This document shows positions 1 through 6,477 of a stretch of 7,121 bases of DNA, piece after piece. This stretch comes from Coriobacteriia bacterium (GTDB taxonomy: Bacteria > Actinomycetota > Coriobacteriia > Anaerosomatales > SLCP01). Position 1 is the stretch's first letter, and every line of letters starts with the position of its first letter. The notes under the pieces were generated by a model. The model was not told the origin of the DNA. It saw nothing but the letters and a program-made list of their open reading frames with translations, and did not search any database. Position numbers and translations under genes: made by a program. The stretch spans positions 1 through 7,121 of the forward strand of contig SLCP01000002.1 in NCBI GenBank assembly GCA_007125735.1, written 5' to 3'.

Positions 1-297
1 CCCCTCGGCCAGGCGCGCGGTGACCTCGAGTCCGTCTGCGAGACCCGTGGCGCGCGCGAGCATCTCCCATACCCGCTCCGCGAGCGCTATGCCGCACACC
101 ACCCCTGCCGAACGCGCGACCACGCGCCCCGCGAAGCGCTCATCAGCACCGACGACGGCGTGGGTCGTGACATCGCTCGCAAGCAGCGCCTCGGAGCTCC
201 CACCGAGCAACGCCGCCGCATCCACGCCGAGGTCCTCGGCGAGCGCGCGCGCGACGAGGTCGTCGATGAGGTGCGCATCCGGCCGTCCGGCACTCAC
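1..297 (-). CDS. nadC: Nicotinate-nucleotide pyrophosphorylase (quinolinate phosphoribosyltransferase), N-terminal part
   Basis: The gene runs off the left edge; 99 N-terminal codons are visible. NadC converts quinolinate and PRPP to nicotinate mononucleotide, CO2 and pyrophosphate, the third step of de novo NAD synthesis in the cytosol. The translation begins MSAGRPDAHLIDDLVARALA and continues with EDLG, a DVTT motif, then GRVVARSAGVVCGIALAERV, the usual NadC N-terminal domain. The catalytic barrel lies outside the window. The GTG start (297-295) shares a GTGA overlap with the nadB stop codon, which implies translational coupling; the ribosome site upstream is weak. About 14 extra residues separate EDLG from DVTT, which in most NadC proteins are nearly adjacent. 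Identity is supported by motifs and by position directly after nadA-nadB. A second GTG 4 bases further in opens a different frame with no NadC similarity and is rejected. Confidence 0.9.
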   Translation of the reverse strand, partial: MSAGRPDAHLIDDLVARALAEDLGVDAAALLGGSSEALLASDVTTHAVVGADERFAGRVVARSAGVVCGIALAERVWEMLARATGLADGLEVTARLAEG

Positions 298-2027
298 GAC
301 GCACCACCCGGCTCGAACCGCATCGCGTCGCCGCGGCGCCACACGAAACGGCCGAGGAACGACTCGTCGTCGCGTTCCGGGAAGTCGACGCGGCTGTGCG
401 CACCCCGCGTCTCCTCGCGTGCGAGCGCGGCGTGCACGATGAGCGTCGCCACCGTGACCATGTTCTGCACCTCGAGTTCGATCGTGCGCCGGAGCGACAC
501 ATCGAGCATGCGGGTAAGCCCCCCGACGATCTCGGCCGCCTCGCCGAGTCCGCCGGCCGAGCGGTTCATCCCGGAAAACGCACTCATCGTCTCCTGCAGC
601 GCCGAGCGCGCCTTGGTGATCGTGAAGGCGGCGGTACGGTCCGCCGAGCCCGACACGATACGCGCTGCGCGCGGGCCCCCGACACACTCGCGAGCCAGCA
701 CGCGGGCGATCCGCCGCGAGAAGACCACGCCTTCGAGCAGCGAGTTCGACGCGAGCCGGTTCGCACCGTGCAAGCCCGACGCCGTCACCTCGCCCGCCGC
801 GAAGAGCCCGGGCACCGACGTGCGCCCCTCGGCGTCGACGCACACACCGCCAACCATGTAGTGCGCCGCCGGGGCCACTGGCACGAGGTCGTGCGCGAGA
901 TCGTGGCCCGCCTCGGCGCACCGTTCCCAGATCGTGGGGAACCGCGCGCGCAGGTGTTCCTCGCCGAGGTGCCGTGCATCGAGCCACACGTGGGGCCGCC
1001 CGCACCGGGCCATGATGCGCTCCATCTCGCGGGTCACCACGTCGCGGGGCGCGAGCTCAGCGAGCGGGTGCGCGTCGGGCATGAAGCGCTTCTCGTCGCA
1101 GTCGAGCAGGTAGGCGCCCTCGCCGCGCAGCGCCTCGGTGATGAGCGTGCGCGGGTTGGCGTCGGAGTCGAGCGCGGTGGGGTGGAACTGCACGAACTCG
1201 ACGTCGGCGATCTCGGCGCCCGCCCGCCACGCGGCGGCGACCCCGTCGCCGGTCGCGATGTCAGGGTTGGTGGTGACGCCGTAGACCTGGCCGCACCCGC
1301 CGGTCGCGAGCACGACCGCGTCGGCCCAGAGTGCGAGCGGCACGCCGCTCTCGCGCGCGAGCACGAGCGCACCCGCACAGCGGTCGCCGGCAGTGAGCAG
1401 GTCCACGAGGAAGTGCTCCTCGATGACGTCGACGTTTCCGGCCTCCCGCACCGCCGCGGTGAGCGCGTGCTGGATCGTCGCGCCGGTCGCGTCCCCGGAG
1501 TGCAGGACGCGCGGCAAGCTGTGGCCGCCCTCGCGCGCGAGGCTCACCTTGCCTCCCTCGGCCAGGTCGAACCGCACCCCGAACGCCTCGAGCCCGGCGA
1601 GCGCCTCTGCGGCCTCGGCCACGACGGTGCGCACCACCTCCGCATCGCAGATGCCCTGACCCACGACGAGCGTGTCGGCCAGGTGCAACTCGACCGAGTC
1701 GGCCTCGCCCACCGCACCGGCGATGCCGCCCTGCGCGTACCACGTCCCGGTCTCGGCGAGGCGCGCCTTTGTCACGAGCCCCACCCGCACGGTGTCGGGA
1801 ACCGAGAGCGCCACCGTGAGCCCGGCGATCCCCGAGCCGATGACGATCACGTCGTAGGCGCGCCGCTCGAAGTCGTCGGTGTCGAAGTCGAGCAGGTAGC
1901 GCCGTCCGAGTGCAGCCGGCAGGTCACCGGGCACCGGTGGAGCGCCCACACGCGCACCGGCGTGCCCCGACCTGCGCTCCCGCGTCCGGTCGTGCACCTC
2001 CCGCAGGTTGTCCGGCGCCTCAGCCAA
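294..2027 (-). CDS. nadB: L-aspartate oxidase
   Basis: FAD-dependent enzyme that oxidises L-aspartate to iminoaspartate, passed to NadA; known family members can use oxygen or fumarate as electron acceptor. Numbered from the TTG start (577 residues): the FAD-binding VIVIGSGIAGL is at 60-70, WYAQGGIAG at 96-104, REGGHS (a signature that helps separate NadB from SdhA/FrdA) at 165-170, FHPTAL at 281-286, TEALRGEGAYL at 297-307, APRD at 326-329, HYMVGG at 389-394 and GLHGANRLASNSLLEG at 418-433. Candidate substrate-binding residues by family alignment are H282, R328, H389 and R424. The C-terminal helical domain is complete and ends near FVWRRGD. The TTG start overlaps the nadA stop region by 8 bases and has no strong Shine-Dalgarno site. 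GTG codons at residues 11, 27 and 32 are alternative starts; any of them keeps the conserved RRYLLDFDT segment (42-50). Identity is firm; the start is not. Confidence 0.95.
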   Translation of the reverse strand: MAEAPDNLREVHDRTRERRSGHAGARVGAPPVPGDLPAALGRRYLLDFDTDDFERRAYDVIVIGSGIAGLTVALSVPDTVRVGLVTKARLAETGTWYAQGGIAGAVGEADSVELHLADTLVVGQGICDAEVVRTVVAEAAEALAGLEAFGVRFDLAEGGKVSLAREGGHSLPRVLHSGDATGATIQHALTAAVREAGNVDVIEEHFLVDLLTAGDRCAGALVLARESGVPLALWADAVVLATGGCGQVYGVTTNPDIATGDGVAAAWRAGAEIADVEFVQFHPTALDSDANPRTLITEALRGEGAYLLDCDEKRFMPDAHPLAELAPRDVVTREMERIMARCGRPHVWLDARHLGEEHLRARFPTIWERCAEAGHDLAHDLVPVAPAAHYMVGGVCVDAEGRTSVPGLFAAGEVTASGLHGANRLASNSLLEGVVFSRRIARVLARECVGGPRAARIVSGSADRTAAFTITKARSALQETMSAFSGMNRSAGGLGEAAEIVGGLTRMLDVSLRRTIELEVQNMVTVATLIVHAALAREETRGAHSRVDFPERDDESFLGRFVWRRGDAMRFEPGGAS

Positions 2028-2943
2028 GCGCCACCATCCGCTCCACCGCGCCGCGTGCTGCCGCGGCGGTCTCCGGATCGACCTCTATCGCGGTTTGCAT
2101 CCCGGCGAGCGAGTCGAGAACCTTGCCGAGCGTGGTCACCTTCATGTTGGGGCAGAGCATGCGAGGCGCGAGGTTCACGAACCGCTTGCCCGGCGCAGCC
2201 TTGGCGAGCGCATGCAGCAAGCCCTCCTCGGTCACCACGATGAACTCGTCTGCCGCCGAGGAGACCGCGTGGCGCAGCATCTGGCTCGTCGAGAGCACCG
2301 CGTCGGCGAGCGCCGTCACCTCGGGACGGCACTCAGGATGCGCGAGCACCTCGGCCGACGGGTGCACCTCCATCGCCTCGAGCACCTGCCCCACGGTGAC
2401 GTCGTCGTGCGTCGGACACCAGCCCTCCCACGCGATGACCTCCACCTCGGGCAGCTGCGCATCGACCCACGCGGCGAGGTTGCGGTCGGGGCCAAAGAGC
2501 ACCTGCGACGCCGCGAGCGAGCGCACGACCTCGACCGCGTTCGCCGAGGTGCAGCAGATGTCGGAGAGCGCCTTGACCTCCGCCGAGGAGTTCACGTACG
2601 TCACCACCGGCACGCCGGGGTGCTCGGCGCGCCACGTCTCGAGCTGCGCGCCGGTGAGCATGTCGGCCATCGGGCACCCCGCGTCCGGCTCGGGCATGAG
2701 CACCGTCTTTGCGGGCGAGAGGATCTTCGCTGTCTCGGCCATGAAGTGGACACCGGCGAAGACGATGACCGATGCGTCGGTCGCCGCCGCCTGTCGCGAG
2801 AGGCCGAGCGAGTCGCCCACGAAGTCCGCGATGTCCTGCACCTCGGGGCGCTGGTAGTTGTGCGCGAGGATGACCGCGTCGCGCTCGTGGGCGAGTTCGC
2901 GGATCTCCTCGGCAGCGGCGACCGGGTCGAGTACGGGACTCAT
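2020..2943 (-). CDS. nadA: Quinolinate synthase A
   Basis: Condenses iminoaspartate with dihydroxyacetone phosphate to quinolinate, using a 4Fe-4S cluster. The 307-residue protein has the normal length of the family. It shows AHNYQRPEVQDIADFVGDSL at 27-46, VFAGVHFMAETAKIL at 61-75, MPEPDAGCPMAD at 83-94, VTYVNSSAEVKA at 114-125, GWCPTH at 174-179, HPEC at 202-205, and MLCPNMK at 262-268. The three cluster ligands are most likely C90, C176 and C264; C130, C131 and C205 are additional cysteines in conserved segments. The ATG (2943-2941) forms an ATGA overlap with the panC stop, and a strong GGGGAGG lies 7 bases upstream inside panC, so the start is well supported. The gene follows panC and leads into nadB, whose start it overlaps by 8 bases. 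All key residues are present and there is no sign of damage. Confidence 0.97.
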   Translation of the reverse strand: MSPVLDPVAAAEEIRELAHERDAVILAHNYQRPEVQDIADFVGDSLGLSRQAAATDASVIVFAGVHFMAETAKILSPAKTVLMPEPDAGCPMADMLTGAQLETWRAEHPGVPVVTYVNSSAEVKALSDICCTSANAVEVVRSLAASQVLFGPDRNLAAWVDAQLPEVEVIAWEGWCPTHDDVTVGQVLEAMEVHPSAEVLAHPECRPEVTALADAVLSTSQMLRHAVSSAADEFIVVTEEGLLHALAKAAPGKRFVNLAPRMLCPNMKVTTLGKVLDSLAGMQTAIEVDPETAAAARGAVERMVALG

Positions 2944-3815
2944 GCGCGCACCTCCCCTTCAGCGACGGCCGGCGGCACGAGTTCGCAGTTGTCGATGAGC
3001 CGCGTCGCGCCCACACGCGCAGCCACGAGCGCCCGCGCCGGACGATCGACGGTCTCGAGCGGCTCGAGGCTCGCCGGATGGACGATGGCGACGTAGTCGA
3101 CCGCGAGTGCCGGCTCCTCGGCCAGCACGCTCGCCATCGCACGTTCGAGCACGCGCGCATCACGCTCTCCCCACGCGAGCGCTCCTGCCGCGGCATCGAG
3201 CGCCGCGGGCACCGCGTGTGCAGCGGCGCGCTCCTCGGCGGACAGGTACACGTTGCGGCTCGAGAGCGCGAGCCCGTCGCGGTCGCGCACGATCGGGTGG
3301 GACGCGACGGTCACCTGGAGGTCGAGGTCGGCGACGACTCTCCGCACGACCTGCAGTTGTTGGTAGTCCTTCTCGCCAAAGAACGCGATGTCGGGCCGCA
3401 CGATCGAGAGCAGCTTCGTCACCACCGTCGCGACGCCGGCGAAGTGGCCGGAGCGCACCTCGCCTTCCCAGCGGTTCCCGAGCGGCCCGGGCTCGACGGT
3501 GACGCTCGCATCCTCGGCGTACATGTGCGCCGCCGAGGGGGTGAACACGAGATCGACACCCTCGGCGGCGAGCAACTCCATGTCGTGGTCGATGTCGCGG
3601 GGGTAGGTGTCGTAGTCCTCACCCGGCGCGAACTGCGTGGGGTTCACGAACACCGAGACCACTACGTACTCGGCCCGCGCGCACGCCGCCCGGACGAGCG
3701 CGAGGTGCCCGTCGTGAAGCGCGCCCATCGTGGGCACGAGCGCGACCGTCTTGTGTTCCGCGCGGGCGTCGGCGACCGCCTTGCGCGCCTCTGCCTTCGA
3801 GCCGACCCGCTCCAT
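2940..3815 (-). CDS. panC: Pantothenate synthetase (pantoate--beta-alanine ligase)
   Basis: ATP-dependent ligation of pantoate and beta-alanine to pantothenate, the last step before the CoA pathway. The 291-residue product shows VPTMGALHDGHLALV at 27-41 with the HxGH-type nucleotidyl-transfer motif (H34, H37), VSVFVNPTQFAPGEDYDTYP at 53-72, HFAGVATVVTKL at 124-135, FGEKDYQQL at 146-154, GLALSSRNVYLS at 181-192 with the KMSKS-like SSRN, and ARVGATRLIDN at 266-276. Length and motif order match the family. The frame stays open for 45 more codons upstream, but these overlap the end of panB and show no similarity; the chosen ATG has a GAAGGG 7 bases upstream and lies 4 bases after the panB stop. 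The end overlaps the nadA start (ATGA). Beta-alanine is usually supplied by PanD, whose gene is not in this window. Confidence 0.97.
   Translation of the reverse strand: MERVGSKAEARKAVADARAEHKTVALVPTMGALHDGHLALVRAACARAEYVVVSVFVNPTQFAPGEDYDTYPRDIDHDMELLAAEGVDLVFTPSAAHMYAEDASVTVEPGPLGNRWEGEVRSGHFAGVATVVTKLLSIVRPDIAFFGEKDYQQLQVVRRVVADLDLQVTVASHPIVRDRDGLALSSRNVYLSAEERAAAHAVPAALDAAAGALAWGERDARVLERAMASVLAEEPALAVDYVAIVHPASLEPLETVDRPARALVAARVGATRLIDNCELVPPAVAEGEVRA
2951..2957 (-). promoter_or_regulatory. Ribosome binding site of nadA
   Basis: GGGGAGG on the minus strand, 7 bases before the nadA ATG, embedded in the last codons of panC. It fixes the nadA start and suggests that nadA is re-initiated efficiently within the operon, making the pantothenate-to-NAD junction a translated junction rather than an accidental adjacency. 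Confidence 0.75.
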
Positions 3816-3819
3816 CCGC

Positions 3820-4728
3820 CTACCCTTCGTCCGCGTGGTCGCCCACGGCGCGCAGGCGTCCACCGCGCGCGCTCTCGACCTCGGTCCGCGCGGTGACGTC
3901 CATGTGGGTGGTCTGCTCCTCGGCGGGAAACGCGCCTTCACGCACCTCATCGGCGTAGCGCGCGACGGCCTCTTCGATCGCCGCCCCGATGTCAGCGTAG
4001 CGCTTGGCGTGCCGCGGGAGGAACGCGCCCCCTAAGCCGAGGAGGTCGTGGAAGACCTGCACCTGACCGTCGCAGCCCGCGCCCGCGCCGATGCCGATGG
4101 TGGGCACCGCGAGCTCGCGCGTGGCGATCGCGGCGAGCTCGGCCGGGATGCACTCGAGCACGACCGCGAACGCACCGGCCTCTTCGAGTGCGCGGCAGTC
4201 CTCGAGGAGCGCGAGCGCGGGAGCGGCCTCCTTGGCCTGCACCTTGTATCCGCCAAGCTGGTGCACCGATTGCGGCGTGAGCCCCACGTGTCCCATGACC
4301 GGGATGCCGGCCTCTACGAGCCTGCGCACGACCGGCGCTACCGAGGCCCCGCCCTCGACCTTCACGGCTGCCGCCCCGCCCTCGGCGATAAGGCGGCCAG
4401 CGTTGCGTACGGCCTCATCGGCCGAGACCTGGAACGTCATGAACGGCATGTCGGCGATCACGAGCGCACGCGTGGCACCGCGCACGACCGCAGCGGTGTG
4501 GCGCACCATGTCATCGAGGGTCACCGGCAACGTCGAGTCGAACCCGAGCACGGTCATGCCGAGGGAATCGCCAACAAGGATCGCGTCGACGCCCGCGGCC
4601 TCGACGAGGCGCGCCGAGGGGGTATCGTACGCGGTGAGCATGACGATCGGCCGGCTGGCCTCTTTCATCGCCCGCAGTGCGGTCGTCGTGACCGCGCGTG
4701 CGGAGTCGAACGGCACCATGGTGCTCAT
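3820..4728 (-). CDS. panB: 3-methyl-2-oxobutanoate hydroxymethyltransferase (ketopantoate hydroxymethyltransferase)
   Basis: Transfers the one-carbon unit of 5,10-methylene-tetrahydrofolate to alpha-ketoisovalerate, giving ketopantoate, the first committed step of pantothenate synthesis. In the 302-residue product: VMLTAYDTPSARL at 29-41, ILVGDSLGM at 50-58 with metal ligand D54, IADMPF at 91-96 with metal ligand D93, AVKVEGG at 121-127 (K123, E125), GHVGLTPQ at 146-153, LECIP at 191-195 with the probable catalytic E192, IGIGAG at 211-216 and VFHDLLGL at 225-232. The core normally ends near FPAEE (267-271); about 30 further, charged residues follow, longer than typical PanB. The start ATG has GGGAAGGA 10 bases upstream; the frame is open to 4845, but those codons overlap folK and the putative promoter and look non-coding. 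A second ATG 9 bases further in is possible but lacks a ribosome site. PanB needs the cofactor made by the folate genes just upstream. Confidence 0.97.
   Translation of the reverse strand: MSTMVPFDSARAVTTTALRAMKEASRPIVMLTAYDTPSARLVEAAGVDAILVGDSLGMTVLGFDSTLPVTLDDMVRHTAAVVRGATRALVIADMPFMTFQVSADEAVRNAGRLIAEGGAAAVKVEGGASVAPVVRRLVEAGIPVMGHVGLTPQSVHQLGGYKVQAKEAAPALALLEDCRALEEAGAFAVVLECIPAELAAIATRELAVPTIGIGAGAGCDGQVQVFHDLLGLGGAFLPRHAKRYADIGAAIEEAVARYADEVREGAFPAEEQTTHMDVTARTEVESARGGRLRAVGDHADEG
3823..3828 (-). promoter_or_regulatory. Ribosome binding site deciding the panC start
   Basis: GAAGGG on the minus strand, 7 bases before the ATG at 3815 and lying in the last codons and stop of panB. It favours this start over the longer open frame that would begin at 3950 inside panB. 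Confidence 0.6.
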
Positions 4729-4738
4729 GGCGTTCACA

Positions 4739-4746
4739 TCCTTCCC
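4739..4746 (-). promoter_or_regulatory. Ribosome binding site deciding the panB start
   Basis: GGGAAGGA on the minus strand, 10 bases before the ATG at 4728. It supports this ATG over the upstream extension of the frame and over the internal ATG at codon 4. Confidence 0.6.
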
Positions 4747-4789
4747 GATCTGCCGTCTCGGCCCCGGCCTTCTCCGAGGTCCCAGCGGC

Positions 4790-4799
4790 CCCGTACGGG
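4790..4799. repeat. 10-base perfect palindrome in the panB leader
   Basis: CCCGTACGGG reads the same on both strands. It lies 13-19 bases downstream of the candidate panB -10 box, in the untranslated leader. It could be a small operator half, a hairpin nucleus or chance in GC-rich DNA; no U-tract follows, so it is not a terminator. Confidence 0.3.
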
Positions 4800-4809
4800 T
4801 GGGAGTGAG

Positions 4810-4815
4810 AGTATA
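4810..4815 (-). promoter_or_regulatory. Candidate -10 box of an internal promoter before panB
   Basis: The minus strand carries TATACT, five of six bases of the vegetative -10 consensus, in the only non-coding gap between folP and nadC (4729-4822). A start of transcription would fall near 4803, giving a leader of about 75 bases to panB. The position 17 bases upstream (inside the end of folK) reads TGCCGA, a poor -35, so activity may be weak or need an activator. This would allow panB-panC-nadABC to be expressed apart from folP-folK. Confidence 0.4.
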
Positions 4816-4822
4816 CCCCTCG

Positions 4823-5635
4823 CTACCCTGTCTCGGCATCCTCATCGAACACCGGAGGCGCTGCGGCCGCAGCGGCGAGCACGTACTTGGCCTTCTCGGC
4901 TAGCGACACCGGCACGAGCAGGCGGAACAGCGGCTTGATGCCGTAGGGGTTCGCGAACTGCTCGGGCGGGTACGGGTCCCACACGTAGGGGATCCCCTCC
5001 CCGTCGAGCACGGAGCGCTCGAACATGAGCGCGACGCCCACCGCGGGGAAGCCCTCTCCTCGGCCGGTCTCGCCTGCCACGGCGACCTCGACCCACTCGT
5101 CGGAGGCGTGCCGGTCCGCGTGCTCGATGTCGCGCGTGATCGACTCGAAGCCGGGCAGGGCTCCGAGCACGCGCATGACGCGCCCGTAGCGCACGCGGTC
5201 CGCTTCGATCGGCGTTCCGTCCGGCTGCGACACGAGCGGGTCGACCTCGAGCAGCGGCGCGATCACGAAATCCCGCTCGAGGAGGCGCGGGTGCGGGATC
5301 GTCAACCGCTCGCTCTCCCACTCCTCGTCGCCCATGAGCAAGATGTCGAGATCGACCGGCCGCGGCGCGCCCGCGGGAGCAGGCTCGCGCCCGTGCGTGC
5401 GCTCGATGTCTTGGAGCGCGTCGAGCAAGACGTCCGCCGCAAGCCCGGTGTCGATGACGGCCACGCCGTTGGCGAACGGCGGGTCGTCGGGATCGGGCCA
5501 TGACTCGGACTCGTAGATGCGCGAGACCGCGATCACCGCAGTCTCGGGAAGCGCGTCGACATCCCTGAGTGCTGCCGAAAGCGTCTCCAACCGGTCGCCT
5601 TCGTTCGCTCCGAGTCCGATGTGCGCACGCTCCAC
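4823..5635 (-). CDS. folK: 2-amino-4-hydroxy-6-hydroxymethyldihydropteridine pyrophosphokinase with a C-terminal DUF2007-like extension
   Basis: The N-terminal domain transfers pyrophosphate from ATP to 6-hydroxymethyl-7,8-dihydropterin, making the substrate of FolP. From the GTG at 5635 (270 residues): HIGLGANEGDR at 5-15, a NGVAVIDTGL segment at 57-66, APRPVDLDILLMG at 90-102 with the Mg-binding pair D95 and D97, and IPHPRLLERDFVIAPLLEVD at 113-132. A stand-alone HPPK ends near residue 160-165. Here the frame continues with WVEVAVAGETG (181-191), ALMFERSVLDGEGIPYVW (202-219) and LFRLLVPVSLAEKAKYVLAA (236-255). That pattern (helix, EGIP, strand, then a V-P-x-x-x-A-x-x-L end) resembles the small DUF2007 'putative signal transducing' domain; this match is from memory and tentative. 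A GTG at 5644 overlapping the folP stop is an alternative start, but GGGAGG sits 8 bases before 5635 and overlaps 5644. The extension's role is unknown. Confidence 0.93.
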   Translation of the reverse strand: MERAHIGLGANEGDRLETLSAALRDVDALPETAVIAVSRIYESESWPDPDDPPFANGVAVIDTGLAADVLLDALQDIERTHGREPAPAGAPRPVDLDILLMGDEEWESERLTIPHPRLLERDFVIAPLLEVDPLVSQPDGTPIEADRVRYGRVMRVLGALPGFESITRDIEHADRHASDEWVEVAVAGETGRGEGFPAVGVALMFERSVLDGEGIPYVWDPYPPEQFANPYGIKPLFRLLVPVSLAEKAKYVLAAAAAAPPVFDEDAETG

Positions 5636-5640
5636 GGTGC

Positions 5641-6477
5641 TCACCTCCCGATCGCCGACACAACCTTGAGAGCCTGGACGGTCTCTGCGACGTCGTGCAC
5701 GCGCACGACGTGTGCCCCGTTAAGAGCCGCGTACGCTGCCGCGCCCACGCTTCCGTGGATGCGCCGGGTGGGATCGTCCTCACCCAGTATGTTCCCGATG
5801 AAGCGCTTCCGGCTCGCCCCCACGACCACCGGATAGCCGAGGGCCGCTATCTCCGATAGGCGCCGCAAGAGCTCGAGATTGTGCTCGGTCGTCTTGCCGA
5901 ACCCGATGCCGGGATCGATCCCGATACGTTCGCGCGCGACTCCTGCCTCATGCAGCGCCTCAGCCCGCTGGCCGAGGAACCCCGTCACCTCGGCGACCAC
6001 GTCATCGTAGCGGGGGTCGTCTTGCATGGTGGCGGGCTCGCCGAGCATATGCATGACGACGAGTCCCACCTCGCTCGCCGCTGCGACCTCGACCATCGCC
6101 GGGTCGCGGAACCCCGAGACGTCGTTCACGATGCCGGCTCCCGCCTCGACGCACGCGCGCGCGACGGCGGCGTGCCGCGTGTCGATCGACACCGGGACCA
6201 CGCCGTCGGCTGCGAGTGCCTCGACCACCGGCAGCACCCGCGCGAGCTCCTCGGCCTCGCTCACCGGCGCAGCTCCGGGGCGGGTCGACTCGCCGCCAAC
6301 GTCGACGATGTCGGCCCCGGACGCAACCATGCCGGATGCATACCCCACGGCGGCAGCGGGGTTTGCGTGGGCACCCCCGTCCGAGAACGAATCGGGCGTC
6401 ACGTTCACGATGCCCATGACCAACGGGCGGTCGAGGACGAGTCGCTGCGACCCGCAATGCCAGGTCAGGCCGCTCAT
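5641..6477 (-). CDS. folP: Dihydropteroate synthase
   Basis: Joins 6-hydroxymethyl-dihydropterin pyrophosphate (made by FolK) to p-aminobenzoate, giving dihydropteroate; it is the sulfonamide target. The 278-residue TIM-barrel protein has every family signature: VMGIVNVTPDSFSDGG at 20-35, VDVGGESTRPGA at 58-69, SIDTR at 97-101, NDVSGFRD at 118-125, VMHMLGEPATMQ at 141-152, IDPGIGFGKT at 187-196, VGASRKRFIG at 219-228 and VRVHDV at 258-263. The ATG at 6477 is chosen because MSGLTWHCGS leads straight into the conserved core; the frame stays open 47 more codons to 6618, but that stretch runs across the AT-rich promoter-like island and has no family similarity. The ribosome site is weak (GGGG 8 bases upstream). 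folK follows after 5 bases; folB, often found between them, is absent. Confidence 0.97.
   Translation of the reverse strand: MSGLTWHCGSQRLVLDRPLVMGIVNVTPDSFSDGGAHANPAAAVGYASGMVASGADIVDVGGESTRPGAAPVSEAEELARVLPVVEALAADGVVPVSIDTRHAAVARACVEAGAGIVNDVSGFRDPAMVEVAAASEVGLVVMHMLGEPATMQDDPRYDDVVAEVTGFLGQRAEALHEAGVARERIGIDPGIGFGKTTEHNLELLRRLSEIAALGYPVVVGASRKRFIGNILGEDDPTRRIHGSVGAAAYAALNGAHVVRVHDVAETVQALKVVSAIGR
5644..5649 (-). promoter_or_regulatory. Ribosome binding site deciding the folK start
   Basis: GGGAGG on the minus strand, in the last codons of folP. Its spacing is 8 bases to the GTG at 5635 and zero to the GTG at 5644, so the former is the better start, leaving a 5-base gap after the folP stop. 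Confidence 0.6.

Noticed and set aside
396..2243. A 615-codon plus-strand open frame opposite nadB
   Set aside because: Its translation is dominated by Arg, His, Ala and Gly with no domain, and it lies fully antisense to nadB and the end of nadA. In GC-rich DNA the antisense of a real gene is often open.
2008..3096. Long plus-strand open frames opposite nadA and panC
   Set aside because: Arg- and His-rich low-complexity translations without recognisable motifs or ribosome sites; the minus strand has complete conserved enzymes.
3078..4938. Further plus-strand open frames of about 270-300 codons opposite panC and panB
   Set aside because: Same antisense pattern; no motif, no supported start, and full overlap with firm genes.
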